Shown: piece after piece, positions 1-10,023 of the stretch
How positions within the stretch are numbered: the stretch's first letter is position 1
Layout: the number at the start of each line of letters is the position of its first letter
Assembly (NCBI GenBank): GCA_030272155.1
Contig: CP126191.1
Location: 5,726,501-5,790,500, forward strand
DNA: 64,000 bases
From: Tetradesmus obliquus
Lineage: Eukaryota; Chlorophyta; Chlorophyceae; Sphaeropleales; Scenedesmaceae
Reading direction: 5' to 3'
The notes under the pieces: model-generated
What the model was told of the DNA's origin: nothing
The model's database searches: none
Seen by the model: the letters and a program-made list of their open reading frames with translations, nothing else
Made by a program: the position numbers and the translations under genes

Positions 1-228
1 ACGTGGTAATCCGCTACAGGAGGTGAGCCCCTCTAGCTTGGCCCATTATGTGCGCGTTGGCCTTCCGCTTGTTGTGAAACAGCACTCAATCGTCCTGAGC
101 GCTTGCAATGTTGCTGAACGAAATCTGCATGCATGCGCCATTGGGTTGCAATGTTGTGAAGGACAAGAAGCCAAGGTGTAGCAGATTGTCAGGCACAGCT
201 GCAGCATGGCCGTGCATAACACAAGCAG

Positions 229-1174
229 GGTCCCTTGCTGCTGTACCGCAACGGTTGGTGCAGGGTGACTGTCCCTGCGCGCTTCAACAGCAGCCGCAAC
301 ACGTCCTCCAACACCGCCACTGTGGAGCCCGAGGCTGGCTCGCCTGATGCAGCAGCCAATGTCACTTCAACAAACCTCTTCTCTGGCAAGGTGAGGGCGG
401 CTGTCAGCATTTCTGTGGGTGCTCAAGTTGTTGCTACACGGTGCAGCCGTCTGGCGTCCGGCAAATCATATGGTGTGATGATGTCACTGACATTTGGCAA
501 CAATTATGGGTAACCTCACCGCTGAGCAGGCGCGGCAGCTGCAGCCACGCCGCGCTTGTTGCTCTTCTTGCATGCTGCACTGCTTGCAGTACAGGCAACC
601 TGGGCAGCGGTTCTTCAGCGGCAATGCTCTTTGCAGCCTGCCATGCGCGTGGCTTCAGCTAGACAGCACACGGCCTGCTGTGCAATGGCAGCGGTTGTGC
701 AGCTATCTGCTGCTGCTTGCCCTTGGGCAGCAGCCAGAATTTTCACTGTGCTGTGGCCCTGCTGCCGCTGGCCTGTTGCTGTATCAGGGTACTGTCCAGG
801 GCATCAACCGTGTTCTGCTGCCCGCAAAAGCTGCATCAAACGCCTCAGAAACAGCCATGGCTGGCACCAACACAAACACCTCAGAGACAGCCATGGCTGG
901 CACCAACTCCACATCAACGACATCACCCGGCCGGCGCCTCCTGGGCCCTGCAGCTGAAGCCGCAAGCATGGCCAGCGGAAGGCAGCTGCTCCGCTATGGC
1001 TCCAACCGTGCAGCTGGGTATGGTGGAGGAAACTCAGACAGCGGCTGTGACCCCACCCTTGACAATGGCTGCGGTGTGCCTGGCAGCCAGAACTCCATGA
1101 TGTGGCAGAGCTTGCAGGATTCCAGCGAGGCCATGAGCAGCGGGTCTGCTGTTGACGCCGGCGATGAGTTTTGA
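229..1174 (+). CDS. Fasciclin-like (FAS1) secreted protein, C-terminal part only
   Basis: Two in-phase exons are visible, 229-390 and 788-1174 (stop TGA); the 5' part lies outside the window or in bases 1-228. The first exon begins after AACACAAGCAG and ends FSGK at a GTGAGG donor. The second begins after TGTATCAG and opens with GTVQGINRVLLP, which matches the closing strand of FAS1 domains (pattern G-x-I/V-x-x-I-x-R-V-L-L-P). Several N-glycosylation sequons (NSS, NTS, NVT, NAS, NST) and a Ser/Thr/Gly-rich tail fit an extracellular or cell-wall protein. The tail carries a near-duplicate 12-residue unit (two copies of SETAMAGTN at 844-906) and two RRLL/RQLL motifs, which I have seen often in algal secreted proteins. 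Family call rests mainly on the FAS1 end motif, so it is moderate. Confidence 0.5.
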
Positions 1175-2905
1175 GAGCAGTCAAACGTTGAATATGACCA
1201 AAGTGCTCAGGTTACTATCAAAAAGCTTCAGGCTCCAACAGGATAATGGGGTTGTTGATGACAGTGTGGGAGTATATGTCATGATAATGGGGTATGTGAT
1301 GACATTATGATAGTTCTGCGAAACAGGTGCAGGCCCTTCATCCAGGGTTGTTAAACAAGGGTTGTTTTTCAACAGGTGTGCTGTTGCATAATAATGGATA
1401 CAAGTATTCTACAAGTAGCACACCATTGGGTGTGAGCAACAACAACTTATTTGTGTGTTTTCTCTTGGTGCTGAAGTTGTGATGTTGCAATTGCATGTCA
1501 TTGGTGCCTCTCCTGCTGCAGCCCTGGTGTATGTGCCGTGCTTTTTTTTTTTGCAGCAGCATGCAGTCGTGCTGCTGTCTTGACCCGCTATTCACACAAT
1601 GCACAGACGGTACGAATAAGTACTCATTGTTTTTGCTTGTGTAATCTACAGTTTGTGCAGCCTGCACTGATGACACAGCTATCATCGGCTGACCCAGTTT
1701 GTACCCTTGTGATGTTTTGTGTTGAAGCATGTGTTTTGGGATGCGCAGTGGAACGTGTTGCTATACAGCATGCAGCGTGGTGCTGGTGAGGGCGGCTGGG
1801 CAGGGTTACCAGCATTCTGTGGTCTCCACTGTGCAGTGTGCAACACCTCACGTGGGTCAACAACTAAATATGCTTGTATTGCTACAGATTTGAATGTGTG
1901 AAGCTGATGAAGGATTGAAATAGGCAGTTTTGATCTAGTGTCACCATGGGAGTGCTGGGCATGGACGTAATGGCATGACACGTAATTAAGCAAGCAGTAC
2001 TTGTGAAGCGCTGCGTCGGCGAGTCCTGATGTGTTCGCCTTTTGAGTATGCGTGCTTGGCATAAGCATCTGGCAGCAGCTCGGCGAAAGCAGCTGCTGGC
2101 CTTCAGCAGTAGCCCTCCCCCCTGGGGTGTCCCATCATCAGGCATGCGCCACCCTGCCGCAGCACTGGCGGCCAGTGGATTTTGAAGTGAATAAGCCCGC
2201 ACATCTCAATGCAGGTGTGGTGGCCTGAAGAGGACGAACAACCGGCTGGCATGACCAGGCCACACGGCTGCATGTGCATTACTGTTGACAACACACGGGT
2301 AACAGCATGCGTGTGCAGAGCTAAGTTGTTCGTGCCGCTGTGTTACAACATTGTTCAGTCAAACACTTTTGGGGACTCTCATTGAACTGCAGCGGCTGTA
2401 ACACAACACAGTGTGCCCATCAGATACATTGTAATTTGGAGCCGTTACAAGGGCACCATGTACACGCACAGCTTGTAGAGGACCCACTTGTGGCCTCAAG
2501 CACACACGGTTCTCATGCTGATCAGCTCAACTGAATAGGCTATCATTGTGTAAAGCGCCGCCAATCTCGGCTCAGTGCAATGTCGCTGACTTCAAAGAAC
2601 ACACTGTATGAGCATTGCTGTGTCAGTCGCTGTTGCACCCAGGGCACCAGCATGCAGGACAGCATACAGGACAGTACGTGTGAGAAGTGCAGCCGTCTGC
2701 AGTGGTTGGCAGAACCACAGACATGAGGCTATTCAGCACCAATTACAAGTGACATACACACAACCACCTGCCTGGGGACTACAGATGCTGCTGTTCCTTT
2801 GCCCACAAATTGTACAGGGACTCATAAGCACCAACCTGGATTGCTTCCAGGCATAAAAAAGCATAGCTGTCTGCTGAAGGACTCCTCAGGCCAGCACCCA
2901 GCGCA
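1175..2905. other. Intergenic region, 1.7 kb, convergent 3' ends
   Basis: No supported gene. The left gene ends at 1174 and the SurE-like gene on the other strand ends at 2906, so this holds two 3' regions. The stretch 1180-2000 is more A+T-rich than the genes and includes a T10 run near 1543-1552. Short ORFs here have neither family resemblance nor consistent splice sites. Confidence 0.5.
2743..2747 (-). terminator. Candidate TGTAA polyadenylation signal for the SurE-like gene
   Basis: TTACA on the + strand reads TGTAA on the minus strand, about 160 bases past the stop. TGTAA is the known chlorophyte polyadenylation signal. The cleavage site cannot be seen. Confidence 0.35.
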
Positions 2906-3418
2906 TCACGGCGTGAGCCAGGCAGGCAGGCCAGCATCATCCTCGTCAAGCGCAGCAGCCAGCACAGCATCCCTCAGCGACAGAGGGTGTCCCACAGGCC
3001 ACGCCTGCAGGGTGCTGACCGCAGCCCTGCTGCTGAACACAGCCTCCACGTCACCAGCCGTGGCGTGGTCATTCAACAAAGTGCCACGCCTGATAACAAG
3101 TGACGCCGGCACTTCCTCCTGCTGCTGCTGCTGCTGCTGCTGCCAGGGCTCTGCTCTGAGTGATGCTGCAACCTTGTCTGTGTTGTCCTGCTGCACGAAG
3201 GCGCCAGTGACCACTGGCTGGGAGCTGCTAAAGCTGCTGCTGGGCAGCGAGCGGCCAAACACATCCTGCTCCTGTGTGCGCCAGCTGGTGCCAGTCTGCC
3301 TTGCAAATCGGCTGCTGCTGCTGCTGCTGGTAGGTTCTGCAGGACCAGCTTCAACTTGGTAGCAGTGCCACAGCACGCCTGGCCTTGTGCTGGCAAACAC
3401 AGGGGGTGCTGAGCTGCC

Positions 3419-3455
<37 letters not shown>

Positions 3456-4793
3456 GGTTTCCAGGTGGGTGGCACGTTGAGGCACAGCAGTATGTCACCA
3501 TCCGCAAACGCCCTGCGCAGGATGTCTGCAGCTGCAGCTGCCTGCGAGCTGCTTGGCTGCCTGCTACTGCCCGCCCAGCTGTTGTCTTCCCCCAAAGCCT
3601 GCAGGTGAACAGGTGCCAGGCAGCCGGTTCAAACCTAGGATGTAACGGCAGGTGCTGAGCCAACTGTTGACAGTGTCGAGAAAATGCAGCAGGCGTTTAA
3701 GCTGCAGCAGGACTGCTGTATGCAAGCGCTGCAGGTATTCCTGCATATAGTGTGCACATGCCATGTATGTTTGGACGTACATGCCATGTGTAATGTACGC
3801 AGCCCAGCAGCACCTAGTCAGGATGCACCTACCCAGCAATCATCAGGGTGCCAGGTGGAGCCGCTGCTGCTGCTGCTGGCTTGCTGCGGCAATGGTAACT
3901 CCTTGCCAAGTGCCCAACACCCCGCTTCCTGAAGGTCGAGGGCAACAAGCACAACACTGCCTCAACGGCTGAAGTGCTACTGGTGATAGGTTCGCCGTAA
4001 AGGAGGCAAAACACTGCTTTGTGGCGCAAAGATGTTCATGTGCACACTGCCACAACAACAAACAGCAACTGCAAGCAAAAGCAGAGCCAGCTGCCTGTCA
4101 GGTACGCTGCGCCAGGCCCGGTTTGGGTGGCAAGCGTTTGGTGCAGCTGCCAAACACATAACAGCTGCTCTGTCAGCTGCGCGCCTCACCGGAAAGGGGA
4201 AGTGTGCGCGAGGCATGTTGGCTGCTGCTGGCCAGCTGCTGTGCCTGGCTTGCCTCAGGCAGCCCACCACGCGCTGCAGCAGCTGCAGCGTGGCATCCAC
4301 TGCCGGCTGCATGGATGCTGCGGCAGAGGGTGAGGCCAGGCAGCTGGCAACAGCAGGCAGGCCCAGCTGCGCTGCTTGCCGCGCCACTGCCACGGCAGCA
4401 CAGCTGTCAATGTCTGCAGCACCAAGCACCAGCAGGCAGCATTCAAGGCTCAAGGTTGGAGTAGATTGTCTCTGCCTGGCCACAAGCAAACCAGGAAAGA
4501 AAGCAGTCGGCAAGGTCAGGCCTATGGACCTTTGGACCTGACCACAATTGCCCGCTGGAGTTTGCAGCTCCTCAACATACATCTGCTGTGCTGTGTCAAG
4601 CCCACCTGAGCCCAGGGCAGGCCCCCTATGCACGCCCACCACCACCAGCACTGGTGACAGCCCGAGTGCGGCAAGCAAGCCTGCTTTTTGGTCCACAGCA
4701 CACAGCACGCAGTCGGCTGCTGAGGCACCATGCACAGAGTACGTGTGTGGCTCCAGCTGCGGTGTTATCTGCAGCTCTTGATCAAAGCTGTAG

Positions 4794-4839
<46 letters not shown>

Positions 4840-5159
4840 CTGCTGAAGGCTGGACAATGACAGCTTCACATTCCAGCTGCTGTCGAACCTGTGAGATCAT
4901 GAAGCTTGCTGTTAAGATAAAGGAAAATCACCAGCTTCAATGTGTTGCATGGTATGTACGTGTAGGCAGCTTTGGACGTTTGGGAGCCACAAACCTGTTT
5001 GGCCAATGACTGCAGGAACTGGCTGTCTGTGTCGGTGGTGTTTGTGAACACTATACACGGCTGCTGCGATCTGAAAGATCTTGTCTTGACAGCAAACCTG
5101 CTGCACCTGCGAGCGTGTGACCCGTGGATCGTGCGGCCTTGTCGCAACAGCAAAGCCAT
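2906..5159 (-). CDS. SurE-fold protein, metal-binding residues lost (probable pseudoenzyme)
   Basis: Four exons: 5159-4995, 4888-4606, 4413-4190, 3598-2906; 454 aa, phases consistent. The SurE family are metal-dependent 5'/3'-nucleotidases. Family features seen in order: a first strand CIVFTN (about 35-40), HGASAADCV, LSPVLVVVGVHRGPALG, then LGLPAVASCLA, LLCLNVPP and a late block LNDHATAGDVEAVF matching the TD-x-x-A-V end of SurE. Canonical metal ligands are Asp-Asp in NDDG, Ser in RSG and Asn in SGIN. Here these read N-T-T, a poly-Ala stretch, and GVH, so all four are missing. Residues 1-30 (MALLLRQGRT, then basic/Ser-rich) look like a transit peptide. Poly-Ala, poly-Ser and poly-Gln inserts lengthen it well beyond the usual ~250 aa. 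The protein probably binds or scaffolds rather than hydrolyses; that is inference. Confidence 0.7.
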
Positions 5160-5604
5160 TCCGTACTTTGGCGCGTGGAGGCTCCCAGTCAAGAACGTTG
5201 CGGGATATGTGTTGTACCAAACCACTCTTTCAATTACAATGAAGCTGTCTCAGAGGGTATCTGCTTCTCGACTTTGGGCTGTCAAGAGCTGACAGCTGAC
5301 ACCGCTGTGACCTGAACCACTATGTTTCTCTCACACTGTCCATGCAAACCCCGCATTGCTGTGAAGTTTGTCCCTCTTGAGCTGCCCATCTCTGCCCAAT
5401 GATAACCTTCAAAAGAACACGCATGGGGCTGTGACTACCTTGTCAGACACAAGCACGGCACCCACAGCCGAACTTCTTATCACCGCCGAAAAGATTGCAC
5501 ATTATAAGTGCAGCCAAACCTTTCACACACTATCAGTCACTACGTAGCCCACAACAAAAGCATGAGCTCAACATAATGAAATCCAGACAGGAAATACAAA
5601 CAAA
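5160..5604. other. Intergenic, upstream of SurE-like gene and downstream of MORN gene
   Basis: About 445 bases with no ORF I can support. It must contain the promoter of the minus-strand SurE-like gene and the 3' end of the minus-strand MORN gene. I see no clear TATA box. Confidence 0.4.
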
Positions 5605-7178
5605 TCATGACCGTTGCTCTGCCGCCGTCTTATCTGCTGCTACCCTGTCAGCCACCAGCCTCTGCACTAAGCTCTGCAGCCGCTGATCCTGGCCCTGCTC
5701 CTGCTCCCTGCTGCCTGCAGCACCACCAGGGCCATCCGCTGCTGGCCACTGCAACTGCAAGCCTGCTCTACTGCTGCTGCTGCTGCTGCTGCCAAGCTGC
5801 TGCTGCTTTGCTGCTGTTGCTGAGTGTAGGGGCTGCTGCCTGCTGCCTGCTGCTTTGGCATGCCATGATTGGCTGCGCGACTGCTGCTGTGACGGCCACT
5901 GCAGCACACAGGCACGGCAGCACAGGGGACGCAGCGGCTTCAAGTTCGGAGCAGGTGGCTGGTCACACAGGGAGGTGGCAACAGTGCAGGCAAACTTTGC
6001 AGCTGCCAGCACAAGGTGCTTTTTGAAAACAGCTGATGACGTTCTTGCCAGCGTCAGGACTGCCTTGCCCCATGCAAACAACCGCAGCTGCTGTATGCCT
6101 CCGATGCCAGCAGGCAACCGCAGCCCTCTGCACTCCTCCACCAATCTGCAACCCCAAACATCCTCCTCCGTACTCAGCGTGCTGTTGTAATGATGATAGG
6201 TGTTGGGTGCACCCAGCAGCCACCACATCATGCACCAGCCCCCACACCACAAGCCAACCACATGCGCACTACTGCAGGCTGCTCAGGGAGCACTCTGGGC
6301 GTGACACCCCCCCCCCCCAACACACACACAAACACACCTGGAAGGAGCGTGCCTGGAAGGCAGCCATGTCAGCCTCCACCGCGCTGTCCAGCGCATCATC
6401 GCTGCCGCAGGGCATGACGTCACCCACAAACTCGTCCTCAAAGAATTTGCCCTCGCGCGCCGCCATGCTGCCGTCGGGCCGCCTCCAGATGCGGCTGCCG
6501 CAGCCGTGCATCACGCCGCGCGCCCAGTCCCCGCGGTAGATCCTGCATGTGACAAGGCAGGTGGTTCTGTGGGCTGTGTGCAGGGGTGCAGCAGCCAGCT
6601 GCATGGCAGGTGCATCGAGAGGTGTGTGTGCTGGGCCCCAGCAGCTTTAGGGGTGCGCGCCGCCCTGGGTAAGGCTGGCATGCAGCAGCCTGGACAAAGA
6701 GCATGCAATTCAAGCTTGCTGCTGTGTGCTGCACAGGCTGCTGCTGCTGCGCTTGGAGGTGAGCGTCGCCACAGCTATCCAGCACTCACATGCCTGTGCT
6801 CCATACGTAGACACCAGCGCCGTGCATTTCACCGTCTTCAAACATGCCCTCATACCTGCAGGAGCAGCCCGCGATTCCTTGCAAGAGTCAGCACATCAGC
6901 ACCATGCTGTGTTGCTGATGGTACAACTGCTGTGGTTTGGCATGGCTGCTTCTGCTTGCAATGGTGCGGCCACAGCTGTCCCTGTTGCTGCTGCTGCTGC
7001 TGCTGCCAGACAGGACATGACCGACCTGTCCTTGTTTGGGAAGGTCAGGATGCCGTGTGAGTGCATCTTGCCGTGCTTGGTGAGGCCAGTGTACCTGCAA
7101 TTCAAAACCCTTGTTCATGCTGGCACCAGGTACTGCACCAGGCATGCGCACAACGCAGCAGCACCCACGTAGTGCCAT
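5605..7178 (-). CDS. MORN-repeat protein (three repeats)
   Basis: Secure exons are 7094-7026, 6855-6790 and 6542-6338. They encode three MORN repeats: [36 protein letters not shown] and [18 protein letters not shown], all fitting Y-x-G-x-x-x-x-G-x-x-H-G-x-G. Each junction falls in phase 2 exactly between repeats. Exon 6542-6338 continues into an acidic segment ([11 protein letters not shown]). A last exon 6087-5605 fits in phase 0 and gives a basic helical stretch followed by a Gln/Ser/Ala-rich tail; the precise acceptor is uncertain because several CAGs lie in other frames. A 14-base first exon, 7178-7165 (MALRG), joins in phase and would give 278 aa, but this start is weak. MORN repeats bind membranes or act as scaffolds; the specific role is unknown. 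Confidence 0.6.
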
Positions 7179-7606
7179 CACGCCAGGTCAAAGACTGCCA
7201 TGCAAGGCCACCCTGTTCTTGGTCCATGCCGTGCAGTATGCTTGCTGATATGACCGCAGTGGAACCAAGAGAAATGGAGCAACTGGGCCGTAGCACAAAG
7301 TACACATCAGCCAATTTCAACTGTTACCTGGGACATGACTGTCATGTGACAGGGAGCCAAAGCTGTTCCGCACGCCCTACATCGTCCATTTAGGTTTTGG
7401 ATGAGACATAAAGCGTTGGTCCGTTAGCCTGCATTGAAGCCACGCGCACAGCACGCATTCGTTCGGCTCCAAACGACCTTCAGCCAGCAGCTTCGCTGTT
7501 GCGTTCTCCACCCCAAAGCATCCAGCAGGTCGGCGATACTGCTGTGGTGTTTAGTCCTTGCCTGTCTGACTTTGCTGTGCTGGTCTTGGGTCCATCCAAA
7601 CACATC
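7179..7606. other. Divergent promoter region between MORN gene and Gln-rich gene
   Basis: About 430 bases between the likely 5' ends of a minus-strand and a plus-strand gene. No coding exon is supported apart from a possible missing first exon of the MORN gene. No clear TATA box was found. Confidence 0.35.
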
Positions 7607-8565
7607 ATGGGCAAAAAGAGGAAGTTTGAGCTGGACCTTGACGTCGAGCGCAATATGTACTCTTCCTTTGTAATGGCGGCCAACGCTGTCAGCCAGCTTT
7701 ACACACAGGGCGTGCAGCAGCAGCGCCGGGCAGCAGCAGCGGCATCGAGGGCCACCCTGGTGAGCTGTGCTGTGCTGGCCGTCCTTGCAGCGGTCCTGTT
7801 GGCCAGGGATTGAGCTAGACTGCATCTGACGGCTGCCTGCCGCGTTTCTCTGCAGGAGAAGGTGCTGAACTTTGTGCTGCGGGAGAATGCTGGAGGAGAG
7901 CACATATCCAAGGCAGCGCTGGTGCAGTTCCTGCAACACGAGTACGAGGTGGGTGTGCAGCACTTGCAGATAGTTCACTGCAAGTCAGTCTGCTCTCTGC
8001 TGCGATATCAGCTGTGCACTGCTGCTGACCAGCCACGTGATCTGTGCTTCTGCTGCTACGCTTTGCTGCAGAACGCTGATGGCCAGGATGCGCCACCGCC
8101 GCAACCGCAAATGCAGTTCATGCCCTTTGGCCCAGCAGGTGTGTGCAGCTGTATCTTCCCATCACAGGTTCCGGGTTGCACCTGCTTGCATGATGCTGCA
8201 TCAGCTTGCAGGATCGGTGGAACCCATCTTGCATTTGAGCATTACTAGGACCTGGCCAGCCATGACATCAAAGCGCATGCGAAGAGCAGTAGCCACGCCA
8301 GGTACATTTGTAGACGTTCTGCTGCCAATGCTATCATACTGCCTGACCTGTCACGCCTGTGTGTCACTGACCACACCCTCCTCCTGCTGCTTGTGCGCTA
8401 CTGTATGGTGATGCAGCAGCAGCAGCGGCAGCAGCAGCAGGCTCCGATGACAGCCAAGACGTGCAGCAGCCGAAGCAGCCTGGACGTCAATTGTCAGGTG
8501 GCATGGCGGCCAGCCCTGGCTTGCGGGCCCCAGGCAGGATGATGAGCATGGAGGAGCAGCAGCAG

Positions 8566-8597
<32 letters not shown>

Positions 8598-8778
8598 ACA
8601 CCCGCACATGCCGCAGCAGCAGCAGCAGATGCTCCACCTGCAGCAGCAGGAGGCGCAGGCAGCAGATGCAATGCAGGTGCAGCACCATGGCATGATGCAC
8701 ATGGCGGCCAGTCCCTTCACGGGCGCGCAAGCAGTGCATGGCATGCAGTTCATGCAGCCAGGCAACGGCATGCAGTGA
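7607..8778 (+). CDS. Conserved plant/algal protein with Gln/Met-rich tail
   Basis: Four exons: 7607-7759, 7856-7948, 8072-8138, 8441-8778; 216 aa, all phases match. It starts MGKKRKFELDLDVERNMY, a basic nuclear-type start. A helical block follows (NAVSQLYTQGVQQQRRAA), then a segment EKVLNFVLRENAGGEHISK ending FLQHEYE at about residue 82. This order resembles an uncharacterised plant family that I remember starting MGKRKR and carrying LYTQA and ALEKLY blocks; I cannot name it with certainty. The last 110 residues are Gln, Met and His-rich with runs such as [14 protein letters not shown], typical of transcription-associated disordered tails. The acceptor of exon 4 sits at the end of a CAG run, so alternative NAG acceptors could vary the Gln count. 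Function unknown; nuclear location inferred. Confidence 0.65.
8561..8600 (+). repeat. CAG-rich tract coding poly-Gln
   Basis: Nearly pure CAG/CAC codons inside exon 4 of the Gln-rich protein, reading [15 protein letters not shown]. Purity of the run suggests a length-variable microsatellite. Confidence 0.7.
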
Positions 8779-10023
8779 AAGCCACGCTGTGGCACTGTCA
8801 GCCAACAACAGCAGCATTTAGTGCGTTTACGTGGTACAGCATTGTCCCAGCATACGGGCAAGGCCTGTCAGCTAGTACAGCTGTTGTTTCAGTTGGAGCC
8901 TGGAAGTAGCTGTGTAGATCAGTGTGAGTAGAAGACACACATGTTACAGTCCATGTCAGTAGCATAGCTGCATTGTCCGCATTGCCAGCACTGTATCAGC
9001 CTATCCCATGGCTGTTTGTATTTCTATACTGCGTTTTGCTGCGCATCAACTGGCTATGCTTATACTGTCGTGGCTGTATAGGCACTCTGCAGTAGTTCCT
9101 GCAAAGTCTTCACAGTTTGGAATGCTTTTGGGCATTTTTGCACAGCAGCCCGTCGAACGTGTGCAGCAGCGCATACGAACACAAGTGGTGTTTTGGCATG
9201 TACAACAGCCTTTCTCGTCTGCTTGGGTTGGCCTAAGAGCTCATGGCTGTCATATTCCCAACGCGACTGCATTCAGCAAGACCATGTGTGTGAGCATACA
9301 TGGCTGCTGCACCAGAGCAGCGCAAGTGCGGTAGTATACGATGAGAGCTGACACAGGTCAACGCACAGCAACGTGCGCACCATTTGCATGTATTGAATGA
9401 GCTTGGTGGTCAGGTGGTGGATGTGGCAGACCATCGTGCATGATGCAGGACCGCTGGTGCAAGCGACTTGAATCTGTTACCCGGCAGGGCCTGCTGGTCA
9501 GATTTTGCCTGTTGAAGATGGTGTAACAGTCCAAGCATGGCCTGACCCTGATGCACAGGAGGCTGGGGCTTGAGGCGGTGGGGTGGTGGAGCGAGAGCTG
9601 AGGTTGCTTCAGCCCTTCCTTGCTTGCACGCATGAAACGTCACGCAGCTGCGCAACAGCATGTTGTGAGAGCGTCACCCGCATGCCAGGCCAATGACGGT
9701 GCCTTGGCATCAGCGGCCTCCTCTACATTAAATTGCTGGCAACAATACTACGCACAAGCCATTAGGGAGACGGGCTGCACTTGTCAACGTCTGTGTGAGC
9801 AGAAGATCAACAGGTGCTTCAACTGTCATGACAAAACGCCCTCTGCAGTTCGTGTCGAGGCAGGCACTAGACGTCAAGCAGTGTACAATCCTGATGCATA
9901 TCGCACTCGCGTGAAGCTTGGTGTCCAGCGTCGTCTCACGTGTCCTAGTCGTCGAACTCTGGCACTACCAGTACACACCAGCAGCTGGTCACTGAGATCG
10001 CGCCCGCTGGGGCTGCCATACCG
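8779..10023. other. Intergenic region, 1.2 kb
   Basis: Between the stop of the Gln-rich gene and the start of TMEM120, both on the plus strand. Two short ORFs (near 9008 and 9620) show no family resemblance and lie where 3' UTR, promoter and 5' UTR are expected. No repeat or RNA gene was recognised. Confidence 0.45.

Noticed and set aside
4413..4480. An acceptor before ETIYSN in the SurE-like gene that would resemble the family's IYSG motif
   Set aside because: That frame hits a TGA after nine residues; the acceptor at 4413 gives GSDIDSCAAVAVARQ in a frame that continues.
6309..6320. C-run as a possible regulatory or recombination element
   Set aside because: It is a simple homopolymer next to CA repeats inside an intron of the MORN gene; nothing else supports a function.
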